Below are positions 21,301 to 31,744 of a stretch of 64,000 nucleotides of DNA, piece by piece (position 1 is the stretch's first letter; every line of letters starts with the position of its first letter). Below the pieces are notes generated by a model, which was not told where the DNA came from, did not search any database, and saw only the letters and a program-made list of their open reading frames with translations. The translations under genes and the position numbers were made by a program. This stretch comes from Tricholoma matsutake (Eukaryota; Basidiomycota; Agaricomycetes; Agaricales; Tricholomataceae): assembly GCA_026075535.2 (NCBI GenBank), contig AP026545.1, positions 4,712,001-4,776,000 of the forward strand. The letters are read 5' to 3'.

Positions 21301-21999
21301 TATGATCTCTTACTTCAGCCATAATGGGAGCAGGGAGGAGATATCCAGCAAGAGTAGGTTTCTCAGCACTCTCAAGTGTTATTGGTTTGGGAATTTGGGT
21401 TTTCTTTGGTGTGGGTGGAAGTGTCACTCTTGGTTGCATGGGTTTCCTGAAAGGGATTGTAGGATTCACAAGATCATACCCAGAATGCTTATCTATAGCA
21501 GTTCTTGCATGGGTGTCAATCACAATGTGTTCTGAAGAAAGGAATGACATTCCTAATATAAGTGGTATTGGCAATCCTACATTCACTTTAATTCGCATAG
21601 TCCTGGATATCCATTGTCCTTGTCCCAATTGCACCTCAAGCTTCACATCACCTTAATAGAAATTCCGATAGAGACAATAGGTTGTCTTCAGCTTGAGGGA
21701 GTCAGTATTGATGGAGTCCCAGGCTATCAACAAGTTCAGAACTAATCACTGTAGATGGGGAGCCAATATCAATAAGGGCTCATATAGGAATAGGGAGTTT
21801 GGAAATATGAGGTCCAGTGGCAGTCAATTGGACATATAGATGAGGGACAGTAAAGGGTATCTTGGGAACATACAAGTCAGTTTCATCATCCTGAATTTCA
21901 CCCTCAATGTATGTGGTGGTGATCTTGGGGGCAGCCACTAAGGCCATTTCTGAAATGAGGGTGTGGTACGGGTCAATGTCAGGCCATGTGTTGTTGGTT
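21301..21999 (-). pseudogene. Protease region of gypsy-F
   Basis: An aspartic protease active site ALIDIGSPSTVIS lies near 21780-21735. It is followed by a second conserved block, GLPIPLILGMSFLSSEHIVID, near 21580-21510. TGA codons separate it from gag. It would process the element polyprotein if intact. Confidence 0.7.
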
Positions 22000-23011
22000 T
22001 TTATGGGGCATTGATCCACTCAGTGTCCCACATGAAAAGTTTGACAATCTGTACAGCCAGAATGTTTGTTCAAGAGTTTCCTCTCATTGAGAGTGAGGGC
22101 AGGGAGGAATTTACAGTCAACAACAGAGCTAACTCCAGAAGTCTTCCAGTCAGCAACGGAGCTAACTCCAGAAGCTGAACCCCGTTGTTGAGGTTCTGAA
22201 ATCCAGGAGAGAAGATCCTTCTTCTCCCCATGATGTGTAGCATGCACAATGTTGTTTGCATCTATGAGCTTCTGGGTGCAGGCATCTTCAGCATGCATTC
22301 AATCATCTCACTCCTTCACTTCAATAGACCAAGCTGCAAGGTCCTTAGCTAAGACAGGTTTGTTGCTGAGGTTGAGGCAAAGGTTGGGGTGGAGATTGGA
22401 TTGGAGTTGCAATTTAAGCACATCTTTGGAGAGTGCATGAGTTGGGGAAGATGTGGAGAGTATTACATTCAGGTTCTCCATCTCGATCTTCCAATCGATG
22501 AAGATTTTGTTTCCCTGTTTTGAGGAGAGAATTTTCTCCAAGATGTCATGAGCCCAGTTCTTGTCCAGAACAAGGGCAGAGAGCCCTTCGAGGTATTCCT
22601 CAAGCAAGAGGGAATCAATTTAAGTTTGGTCAGCCTGATGCCAACCAATAAGGTGAGGTTCAAACATCCCCTTGGTGACAAAGGTCACTATATTGTCAGG
22701 GGTCTTACTGGCATGTTTCATGTATTGTTTACATGCTAGCATCCAGGATTGCATGATGAGGGGAGTGATCTTACCAGCAGTAAGCATGGGACAATCCTTC
22801 ATTTTTGCAACCTGGACTTCAGCAAAGTTTGAGCAGACATCTCGAGATGCAATTGGTGATACGCAGTATGTTTTGAGGGAGTGGCAGCAGTGGGCTTGAT
22901 GATAATGAAATTGGTAGAATCAATGGAGTCAGTAGTTGATGACAGTGATGGTGATGGTAATGGTGATGTCAATGATGACAATGACAATGGTGAGGAGGGT
23001 AGAGGGTTCAC
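22000..23011 (-). pseudogene. gag of gypsy-F
   Basis: A Ser/Pro-rich N-terminus (23011-22900) leads into a gag core with AGKITPLIMQSWMLACKQY, FVTKGMFEPHLIGWHQAD, KNWAHDILEKILSS and DWKIEMENLN. A C-terminal zinc motif reads CTDCQTFHVGH followed by a stop and VDQC (CX2CX6HX4C). Repeated GVSSV-D blocks near 22120-22160 reflect a short duplication. It is broken by TGA codons. Confidence 0.75.
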
Positions 23012-23734
23012 AGTATTTGATCCTCGGTCTCAGTGGACAGACAGTGTTGCAGTTAGAACTTGTAGTTCAGCAGGTAAACCCAACTGGATCAGTCTTCTCC
23101 TCTCTCCCCTTGTTATCAGGGGAGTAGGGGTTGAAGGTAGCTGAGACAGAGTGGGGGTCATCAAGCAGAAGAGTATTGATGTCAAAATAAAAGTGAAAGG
23201 TTGCCTGGTTAGGGAACCTCACTCAGTAGTCAGGCAGACAGACAGGAATAGGTTATCTTTGTTGCAAGAGAGGAAGGGAAATTAGTACTATACAGCAGAA
23301 AGAATAATTAACTATATCTTTGTTGCAAGAGAGGAAGGGACAGGGGCAACAAAGGGAAAGATGGCCTACTACCTATGGTATGCTAAAAATAGCTATCTGC
23401 CTTGTACATATTGAGAATATGGCCGCATTAAGACTTTCTATACATGGAAGGGTCACATCATGATGTCGGAATGATGGGAGTGTGTCATTCTCAGGGATTG
23501 ATGGGATTGATGGGAATTTGATGGGAATTTGATGGGAATTTGACGGAAAAGTGATGGGGGTGTCAAGTGGGCGCTGATTGATGGGAAATTGATGAGAACG
23601 TGATGGCAACACATAGTGGGTGTTGTTTCACAGCCCGATTCTATATTTGGAAATTCTTTGATGTGAATATTGATGTGTGCTCACGTTAGAATGTTTGAAT
23701 GCATAATAGCTGTTTTGCATGTGTGTGTGTGCAC
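23012..23734. other. Noncoding stretch between gypsy-F and family X
   Basis: I see no gene. It holds a direct repeat of about 24 bp (ATCTTTGTTGCAAGAGAGGA near 23248 and 23321) and a short tandem run of GGGAATTTGAT units near 23510-23545. It may include the lost 5' LTR of gypsy-F. It ends in a GTGTGT run and the GCAC that flanks family X. Confidence 0.5.
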
Positions 23735-23880
23735 TGGAGTAGTGTGTATGGGCACACCTACTCCAGGTAGTCACATGACCATGTAGTCAGTAGACAGTCA
23801 CACATGTAGATAGAGACATGCTTAGGCTATCACTAGAGCATCTCACCACTCTGCTATAGGAGACGGATCCGCTGTCTCCA
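23735..23880 (+). repeat. Left 146-bp terminal repeat of family X
   Basis: It matches 45312-45457 over its full length with few differences, mostly CG versus CA/TG (for example CACATGACC versus CACGTGACC). It begins with the palindrome-like TGGAGTAG...CTACTCCA. Confidence 0.85.
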
Positions 23881-24167
23881 TCTTGGTGATGAGAGTGCGA
23901 TTTGACTTGCTCACCACTGCTTAGACTTACTGGGCTCACTGCTATTTAGCTCCATTCTTGCCACTTCTGCTTTCATTCTTGTGAGCCATGTTATAACGTG
24001 CCAAGTTCGCGTTGAGATCTGCTTCTTATTTTTAGCTCTCAAGTGTTCAGTTTCAGCACCCAGTCATAGTACCAGAACCTCAGTCTTGCAGAACCCCAGT
24101 ACTCCAGTCACATGGAACCCAGCACCAGCCCCTCAGTTTATTTATTTCTTAGTTCCTCTGTTCAGCA

Positions 24168-26377
24168 ATGCCAGGTCCAGGACAAAGCAAATGAACCCAA
24201 AAGAAGAAATGGTGCAAGAACACATTCAATTTGGATGTGAATATTGCAGCCGTAAACACCATACTAACAGCATCAAGCACAGATGCTCTGAAGGTGAGAA
24301 CCACCACGTCAAAATTGTCGTCACCTAATGACGAGATCATTGCGACATCACTTGCAAGTGAAATGACAGCTAAAACCGCTTCATACATGGCTCTACAAGC
24401 TACTACAACAACCACTACAACTACCACAGCGGATGCAGCCCCAAATGACCCAAATGATGCCAATGATGTGACGTGCATCGACACAGCCACAGCCATGTCA
24501 CCAACAAATGAACCGTCTACCTACAGTCATGACAAAGTACAGCAACTACTCGATAATGCGAAACTCAAGGGATACCAGGAAGGGTTCAAAGAAGGACACA
24601 AAATTGGTAGGAAAACAGGGAAGGAAGAAGGAACAGCAGACAGTTATGAGGAGGGATATGAGGAAGGAAGTAGGAAGTGGATGGAAGGCTACAGGGAAGG
24701 GTACGATGCAAAGGGGAAACTAGACCAAGAGAAGGCAGAACAAGCACACAAGAAGGGACTACTGGAAGGCCACAAACTAGGAATGCAGAATGGAAAGGAC
24801 GAGGAATGAAAAAAGTGGCTCACAGAAGGACACGGTGCTGGGCTCTGCCTACCGATGGCGGCCCATGCGTGTGCACTCTTCCATGGCGCAGTTCTCCTGG
24901 AGGAGGCTGAAACCCAAACCAACCCTGAAACAACCACCTGGAGCGACGCTAGCACCCAGTCAGCCCTCAGTACCAACGAGACAGCTACTCAAACAAAGAA
25001 CAAACCTCACCCAGCTCCCGTTGCACCCATAACAACCCCCCAGCCCTTCATCACACACCCTGAGCTGCCTGTCACCACTGCCACCTCACAGCCAACAATG
25101 GCAGCCACTTCTGCCCCAAATTCCTCCAAAACAACTGCTATGGCCACAACTAGCTGCCAGACAACCACTACCACCTCGTATACCAAGTGCCAGGCCCTAA
25201 ATGACATACATAAACAGTCTATAGCCCAACAAATGATGTTATGTGAGGACGAGCAAATGTGCTCATCAAAACATGTTGTTTACTTGATGGAACAACCCCG
25301 CTCCCCACAGAACTCTAAATGATGGTCCAGGAGCCCTGCCGCACCACCTAGTTCCCCCCAGCTCGTGCCACAGACCCCCATTCCATACCACGAACCACCC
25401 TACACCACCATCATGCCATTGTTGATGACGTCTGCATCCCCTGCTCTGCTTAACTCAGGATCACCACTGGCAGCTCCAGAATGAAGATGTACATGGCTAG
25501 ACCCAGCAAAACACCCCCAAAATGCATCCCAAACACCCAGCTTGCCCCAGACCCTCCAGGAACGACCTGTTTTGCCACCACCTGCCTCCCACACCTCTGC
25601 CATGTCACCAACGATGTCGTTTACACCCAGGGAGCCATCCCATTCGCTGCCCACCCCTCGTTCACTGCCTATACACCCCAGCCAACCCCAGCATGCACGA
25701 AAATGTGCAGTATCGCTGCCTACAATGGCCCTCAATGACAAATACTGATGGCTACAAAAAAACAACATGGCTATGACTGCACCATCCCTTAGACCCCCTC
25801 ATTCCTCTATGCAGCCCAGGAAATGGTCTACACCACCCGTCTCACCCCAGCTCAGCCGTAAAGGAGCTGTTTTGCCACCTCCCATATCTTCGATGACTGC
25901 CAATGCATCTACAGCTGCTGTTTCATGGCCCCCATCTCCTGTCTCACCCCTTTTGAGCCTTGTACCGCCGTGTTCAACACCTATACCCACTCATCTCAAC
26001 TGGGCCAAAGACGCTGCATCAATGCCAGCCCTGCCCATCATGTACCCACCACTGCGAGATCTCTCGACTCTGAGGACAGGCTGTGCACAGCCGTTTGGAA
26101 CCATTCGACGATGTACAAGATGATGATGAGCCCCAGCTCCACCATATTTTTTCTCACAGTCTCAAAAGTCTTTATATCTGGCCCTACCATTTCTTCCTCG
26201 GTCTCAAGCTCAACTTTTTATCACTTGATGACATCCTGCTGGTATAGGACCAGGAAGACCCATCATTACTATTCCTGTCAGAACAGCACCCGTACCTGCC
26301 ACTCATGTTCCAAAGCTTGACTGGTATCAAGACCCTCATCTTGTTGATTTGAGTTGTGCACTTTGTGCCTTGGGATG
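24168..26377 (+). pseudogene. Family X protein: GY-x-EG repeats, Thr/Pro-rich body, LSRALCALGW-type C-terminus
   Basis: The most likely start is ATG 24168 (MPGPGQSK). One frame then runs to about 26120 and is interrupted only by TGA codons, at about 24192, 24807, 25320, 25482 and 25746. Order: a basic N-terminus; a Thr-rich stretch (24395-24430); a helical block of repeated GY-x-EG-x3-G units (about 24565-24780: GYQEGFKEGHKIG, GYEEGSRKWMEGYREGY); GHGAGLC; a Thr/Pro-rich region with TCQT/TKCQ and CSSKH cysteines; and W-A-K-D. The last part (about 26250 on) is in another frame and ends KLDWYQDPHLVDLSCALCALG. Copia cuts it at 26377, and the last codons W-T-P-P-G-stop are at 45146-45166. I do not recognise a function. 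Confidence 0.65.
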
Positions 26378-26697
26378 TGCTAAAGTCTGAGGTTGCCTTT
26401 CATGCAGTTTAACCTAGCAACTGTAAAGGGAGACTCAGATAGACTGAACAGCTGGAGTCCAGAGTGAGCAACTAGTTATTATATGAGACAATAAGGAGTA
26501 CAGTACCTGGAGTCCAGAGTGAGCAACTGAAGAGTGCAAAACTCCAGACTCTGCAGTCTACATACTGTGAAACAAACAGTGATAAACACAAGGTGGAAAC
26601 TACTCTAAGTGCCCATGAGTGTAACTACAAGTGATAGGACATGGAATAGAAGTAGGATAGAAGTAAAATAGAGAGATGGTGAATCATACATTTAACA
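26378..26697 (-). repeat. 3' LTR of copia
   Basis: On the minus strand it starts TGTTAAATGTATG and ends GACTTTAGCA. It is 320 bp and near-identical to 44826-45145. Internally it has the repeated phrase CTGGAGTCCAGAGTGAGCAA twice on the + strand. Confidence 0.95.
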
Positions 26698-26729
26698 CCC
26701 CCCCTTGATAAAGCAACTCCCAAAATTGC

Positions 26730-28486
26730 TGAAATCACACCTTTAAACCAAGAAGAGTCCGGAATTTTTCCACTGTTACACGAGGTAGTGCCTTGGTAAG
26801 AATGTCGGCAAGTTGGTCAGTGGTGGGGATATAGACAGGGAAAATGGTGCCAGCTTCAACTTCATTGCATAGCCAGTAGTACTTGAGATCAAGGTGCTTC
26901 ATTCATCCATGGTGCTCCAGGTTTTTGGAAACAGTGAGAGCGGACTGGTTATCAATGAAGAGAGTGGACGAATGATCAACAGGATATCCAAATTCCTGTA
27001 AAATGCTGCGAGTCCACTTGATTTCCTTTCCAGCCTCTACTGCAGCAACAAACTCAGCCTCTGTGGTGGAAAGCGTCACAAAAGGTTGTAACCAACTCTG
27101 CCAGTCAACTGCACCTCCACCGACACAAGTCAAATAGCCACCAGTTGAGCGACCATTATCCTTGTTACCACCATGGTCAGCATCAGTGTAAGTTGTGAAT
27201 AACTCACTACCATCCTCATCAGGTCCATAGACTAGTTTGTAGTCCATAGTACCCTTGAGATAGCAAAGTAGATGCTTGACTGCAAGCCAATGACAAGGAC
27301 CAGGGTTGTGGTTGAAACGACCAAGTACACCAACTGTATAAGCAATGTCCGGACGGGTGGTGGTGGCAAGGTACATCAAAGACCCAACAGCAACCAAATA
27401 AGGAACATTGCACATTTCTGCAACATCTTCCTCTGTTTTGGGGCACATGTCAGAAGTCAATGAAAGGGAGGGATCCATGGGAGTCAAGACAGGTTTGCAA
27501 TCTGACATACCAAAATGTTCAAGTGTACTGACGTTGGGAGAGGGAGATGGTGTGATTTGTGAGGTCACAAGTAATGTGGATGCCAAGTAGGAATTGAGTA
27601 GGACCAAGATCACAAAGTTTGAAATGGGATTTGAGATCTTCAACTACCTTGTCAATGGCAGAAGTAGAAGTCCCAGCAAGAGTAATGTCATCGATAAAGA
27701 TTGGAACAATTACCCTGACTTCACCTCGTGTGTAATTGCAATTACCCTGACTTCACCTCGTGTGTAAATATAAACAGCACGGTCCACTTCACAGCATGTA
27801 AATCCCATAGCTGTCAATACCTCATGGAGGCAAGCATTCCAGTTGCAAGCAGACTGTTTCAACCCATAGAGAGGTTTACGCAGCAGACAAAGTGTGTTTG
27901 GGTTACCTTGATGGAAACCCTCGGGTTGGTGCATGTAGATGACTTCCTCAAGTTCTTTCCCAAGTAAGAAAGCATGGGAGATGTCAAGAGAGCGAAGGTG
28001 GAGGTCTTTCCTTGCAGCCAATGCAAGAATTAGCCGAAGTGAAGCAGGATGATAAACTGGGGAGAACGTAGCATCTTCTGCATATTCAAAACCAGGGCAT
28101 TGGGTGAAACCCTTAGCCACAACCCGACCTTTGTAACACTCAATGGAGCCATCAGCATTATGCTTGAGGTTAAAAACCCATTTGCATCCAACTACCTTTG
28201 CACCAGGAGGTAACTCCACATAATCCCAAGTCCCATTCTCAAAATGATTGTTCATCTCTGCATTTGCTGCCTCCTGCCATTTTCGCACATCTGAGCACTT
28301 CATAGCCTCCTTGAATGACTGTGGGTCCGCATAACGAGTAGATAATGCAAGATCAATACTAGAATCCAAACCATCACCAACAACTGGACCAGACTCATCA
28401 TCAGATGAAGGTTGATCAAATTGTGGAGCTGGGATTGGAGCAAGGGGCTCATTCCAAGCCCATGGTGCAATCCAGCATTCTTGCAT
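26730..28486 (-). pseudogene. copia reverse transcriptase and RNase H
   Basis: The RT begins near 28300 with SFKEAMKCSDVRKWQEAANAE. It continues through GCKWVFNLKHNADGSIE, ARKDLHLRSLDISHAFL and LCLLRKPLYGLKQS, and the catalytic PIFIDDITLAG lies near 27710-27680. A 32-bp tandem duplication at about 27706-27769 shifts the frame just upstream of the F-I-D-D motif. Downstream are the conserved PYLVAVGSLMYLATTTRPDI and RNase H motifs TDADHGGN, TEAEFVAA and LFIDNQSAL. The 3' part is open from 27643 to 26903, with a TGA near 26905, and coding resemblance continues to about 26740. Confidence 0.88.
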
Positions 28487-29527
28487 GGATTAGCAGCTCA
28501 ACGCTCTAAAAGCGGAGGAAGTGATGGAGGAGGAGATGAAATTGGGGTCTGAGGTGGAGATACAGCAGGTGTCTGAGTAGGAGGAGTGGGAGTGTGAGGG
28601 GTAGTATTAGCAGGAGGAGAAGAAGCAGGAGGAGTAGGAGCATGAGCAGGAGATTGAGATGGAACAGGATCATCATCAAGATCAGTTACACCAGAAGGAA
28701 GAATTGCCTGTACAGGTTCAGGATCAATGTCACTAAGATCAGGAACCATCAAAGGTGTAAGATACTCAGACATGATGAGAGGGGAAGAGGGATCAACAGG
28801 TGGCTCATTCCAAGTGTGTTTGAGACCAGGAAAATAGTGCTCATCAAATTCAGTGCATTCACAGATCACAGTATGCTTGGTCACAGGATTGTAGAATTTC
28901 CAGGCTTTGGGTAGCCAATGAAAACACACTTCTCCATGTGAGAGCCAATCCCAGTATGCTTATCCTTCTGGATGTGAACATATGCAGCACAACCCCAAAC
29001 TTGGAGATTTGAGACATCTGGTTTATGCTTATGCCAGAGTTCAAAGGGGTTTTTCTCCGAGAGGGAATGAGTGGGACACTTGTTCTGGACTGTGATGTAT
29101 GCATCGACAGCCTCACCCAAGAAAGAAGGAGGTAAACCAGCTTCATAAAGCATGGCAGTAGTGTGTTCCTCAATACTGTGGTTTGCTCATTCAGCAATGC
29201 CATTCTGTTGAGGTCGATTGCAAACAGTATGCAAATGTTCAGCAATGCCATTCTGTTGAGGTCAATTGCAAACAGTATGCAAATGTTCAATCTCACACTG
29301 ATCCATGAATGGAAGGAATTCATTAGACATGTACTCGCCTCCCTTGTCATCAATCATAGCCTTGATTTTGCGATTCCAGTGATTCTCAGCTTTCACTTTG
29401 AATAACTTGAATGCATTAAATGCCTGATCTTTGGTACGAAGGAAGTATTTGGAGCGGAAATGAGTATTGTCATCAATGAAAGTGATCCAGTAACAATACC
29501 CAGAGTGAGTACATGTTTTGAAGGGAC
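28487..29527 (-). pseudogene. copia integrase, C-terminal part
   Basis: On the minus strand the frame resumes with HGPFKTCTHSGYCYWITF and FIDDNTHF. The second acidic motif is IDDKGGEYMSNEF, and the third sits in PQQNGIAE. It continues through LPPSFLGEAVDAYI and a SNLQVWGCAAYVH region to a Pro-rich linker ending near 28498. A 48-bp in-frame tandem duplication (29193-29240 and 29241-29288) duplicates the block that contains the catalytic glutamate. A TGA replaces the expected Arg in one copy. It joins 42829 once the nested insertions are removed. Confidence 0.88.
29193..29288 (-). repeat. 48-bp in-frame tandem duplication in copia integrase
   Basis: Units 29193-29240 and 29241-29288 are identical except for one CG/CA difference. 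Each encodes HLHTVCN-x-PQQNGIAE. Confidence 0.95.
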
Positions 29528-29532
29528 CATGC

Positions 29533-30077
29533 TGTTAGGAAACCACCCCATTACCTAATAAAATTTCATTTTATTTTATTATGTCAAATTATGCTACATG
29601 ATGCCAAATGATGCTATACTTTGATAGCATGAGAATTTTATTTCACATTGGAGACGTGCCGAGTGTCTCCCTTGCTGAAGGCATGGAATGCAATGGTATA
29701 GCAAGCTTAGCTACTAACATGTGACTAGCTACAGGTATATCTACTAGATCATGTGACCACCCTGGAGTGGGCATCCCTGACCACTCCAACATGCATCAAT
29801 ATGTATGCGCATGTACAAACGCATCAGTAACAACAATGTACAATATATGTAACATAGTATATAAACCCTAAATACACACCTAGGGGACCCTAGTTGTGTT
29901 CTCTTAGGTATTCCACCTACATTTTCGGTGTGAAAGGCCTATCTCAACAAACTCACCTATTAATAACCCCTTGCATCAAAATCATCAATTCCCCCATCAC
30001 AAGCACGGATCCCGCCCCCTTCTTGTAGAGAGAACCCGCATGGTCTTAGCTAGCAGATAGTGGGTGTCACCCTAACA
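29533..30077. repeat. Solo LTR H1
   Basis: It starts TGTTAGGAAACC and ends CACCCTAACA, with inverted termini TGTTAGG/CCTAACA. It is flanked by the perfect target duplication CATGC (29528-29532 and 30078-30082). Excision restores the copia frame LIHSNLHGPFKTC. The 545-bp LTR has a TATA-like TATATAA stretch near 29860. A relative in the opposite orientation is at 47201-47582. Confidence 0.95.
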
Positions 30078-30102
30078 CATGCAAATTGGAGTGGATGAGA
30101 TC

Positions 30103-30787
30103 TGTTAAGGGCGAAGCCTCAACCACTCGATCTAGTCAATGTTGTTGATGAGGTGCTTCCTCGACAAGTCATTCGGCACTAGTCTTACTTGGAGCATCCA
30201 ACGTAAGAGAGATAGTGCACTCTAGCAGGCCTTCTGCATAGAGTTGTTCAGGTTCACACACTAAGGGGCTTCCTTAGTGGTTTCGAGTAAGTTCGCAAGT
30301 TCACAAGTTAAGGCTGTAGATTGCCTAGATCTAAACTAAGGACATCCCTACTACAAGTTGCAGTACTTATACTAGAAGGGAGGTCCTTATCGTCCAATCG
30401 GAAAGGTAGATGCATATCAAGTAATAATAGAAACAATAGGCCTCATGCCTTGCATGAGGGGTCCAATGTCACGGAGTGCTGTGGCACAGCATGTCAGGAA
30501 GCAATAACAGATAAGCCTCATGCCTAGCATGAGGCATCTGATGTCATGGACCTCATGTCAGGGGGCTGTCGTATCACAGCATGTGTGGGAGTGGGTTCGG
30601 GTGCATGGAGTCACCATGCGTCAAGGGTGCCTTCCACGGGAAGGGGATCGAATGCATGCAGTCAGCATGCATCGTGTGTGTGTCTGATGTCAAGGACATG
30701 CCCTAGGCATGAATCAAGGGGTGCCTCCTGTCTGGAGGGGATCGTTGGGTGCATCGGGTTCCATGAGTTACAAGGAAAATTGTAACA
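30103..30787 (-). repeat. 3' LTR of gypsy-B
   Basis: On the minus strand it starts TGTTACAATTTTCC and ends GCCCTTAACA. It is 685 bp. Relative to 42163-42828 it shows several CG/TG/CA differences. A CATGAGGCATC-rich block near 30490-30545 is present only here, while a 13-bp tandem ACATGCCCTAG duplication near 42728 is present only in the other LTR. Confidence 0.95.
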
Positions 30788-31136
30788 TTACCCCCCCGCT
30801 ATGGTCGAAAGTCCCACACTTCGACCTAAATCTTCGTCTCTCCTTTGTGGTCTGATCGGGCATGGTCTGGTTATGTGGGTAGGTCAGGGTCAAGGGGTAC
30901 GATGGAGGAATCGTTCATGTCCAAGCTTGGACCGTGATCGGGTTCTTTTCATTTTATACTGCCTTTAGCAGTGGTGTCAAAGAGTCGGTGGTGTCGTCGG
31001 AAGGGGGAGGGGTGTGTAGGGTTTGCACAGTATCAAGGGTAATCACTGTAGTTTTACATCTTTGTGGATGATCGCTAGTTTAACATCTTTGTGGATGGTC
31101 GGTAGTTTAACGTCTTTGCGGACGATCGGTTTGCAC

Positions 31137-31699
31137 CTAGTTGTGCTCAGTGGTCTGGGGTGTCGGTGTATGGGGGTGTTGGCTGGAATGCAGCAATGTC
31201 CCCAGTTCTCCATGTCGTCCAAATAAGAGCTGCCTTGCCAGCTCAAATCCACTTTCTTCGTCATAGTGGGTGTTCCACTGAAGGTCATTCAACAGTAGTG
31301 GGCCAATCCCCGCTAGTGGTCTCCTGCCTGGGGTCAGACCATCGCGGTTGACAACAAATTGTTTGGGGAGATAGTCTCCGCCGTCTAACTCTTCTTCAAA
31401 GCACCACTCCTCAAATTGTGCTTTTACCCAGGTCAAATCCATTTTCGTGCTCCATGCACATAGAGGCAGCATGTTGGGCAAGTCAAAGATATTCTCTTTA
31501 TCCAGTTGTCTCTGTTTATCCAGAATGTGATTCCGTGTGGGCATTCCCAAGAGGGTTGCCCCGGCAGTCTGTTTGTTCTTGGTGACTGGTCAATGACTCG
31601 TCGTCCAGTCACCATGTTCTTCTCATATTCGTTCTTTATCGAAAGGGGGTGGGGGTGGGAGTGAACGTGAAGGGCGTCAACATTCAGTGGGTCAATCAT
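31137..31699 (-). CDS. Extra frame between chromodomain and 3' LTR of gypsy-B
   Basis: Two overlapping frames on the pol strand cover this gap. The first, from ATG 31699, reads MIDPLNVDALHVHSHPHPLS and GRRVIDQSPRTNRLPG. The second ends at 31137 and contains LDKENIFDLPNMLPLCAW, FEEWCFEEELDGGDYLPKQF and PLLLNDLQWNTHYDEESGF. A single ancestral gene with a frameshift near 31520 would explain both. The position is that of an env or accessory gene. I do not recognise the product. No membrane segment is obvious. Confidence 0.4.
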
Positions 31700-31744
31700 T
31701 GTTTAGGGGGTATCAGGGGTGTCATTTGGTTCAGATAGTGGGGG

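Larger units (their letters stand above)
11870..23011 (-). mobile_element. gypsy-F: old Ty3/gypsy element in three pieces
   Basis: The pieces are 11870-13205, 19472-19539 and 20130-23011. Removing gypsy-G1 (13206-19471) and a solo LTR (19540-20129) rejoins the RNase H frame. The 68-bp middle piece reads NHRTLEYFQSQREMSRREMQ and fits exactly between FEVYT and YLSDFGYDITYIQGED. Gag, protease, RT, RNase H and integrase are recognisable. The chromodomain end is missing and no clear LTR pair was found. Confidence 0.85.

Noticed and set aside
24168..26377. TGA codons might be read as an amino acid (recoded genetic code)
   Set aside because: D1 and D2 gag show CGA in one copy where the other has TGA, and TGA also ends several intact frames (for example gypsy-C gag). 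CpG decay explains the pattern.
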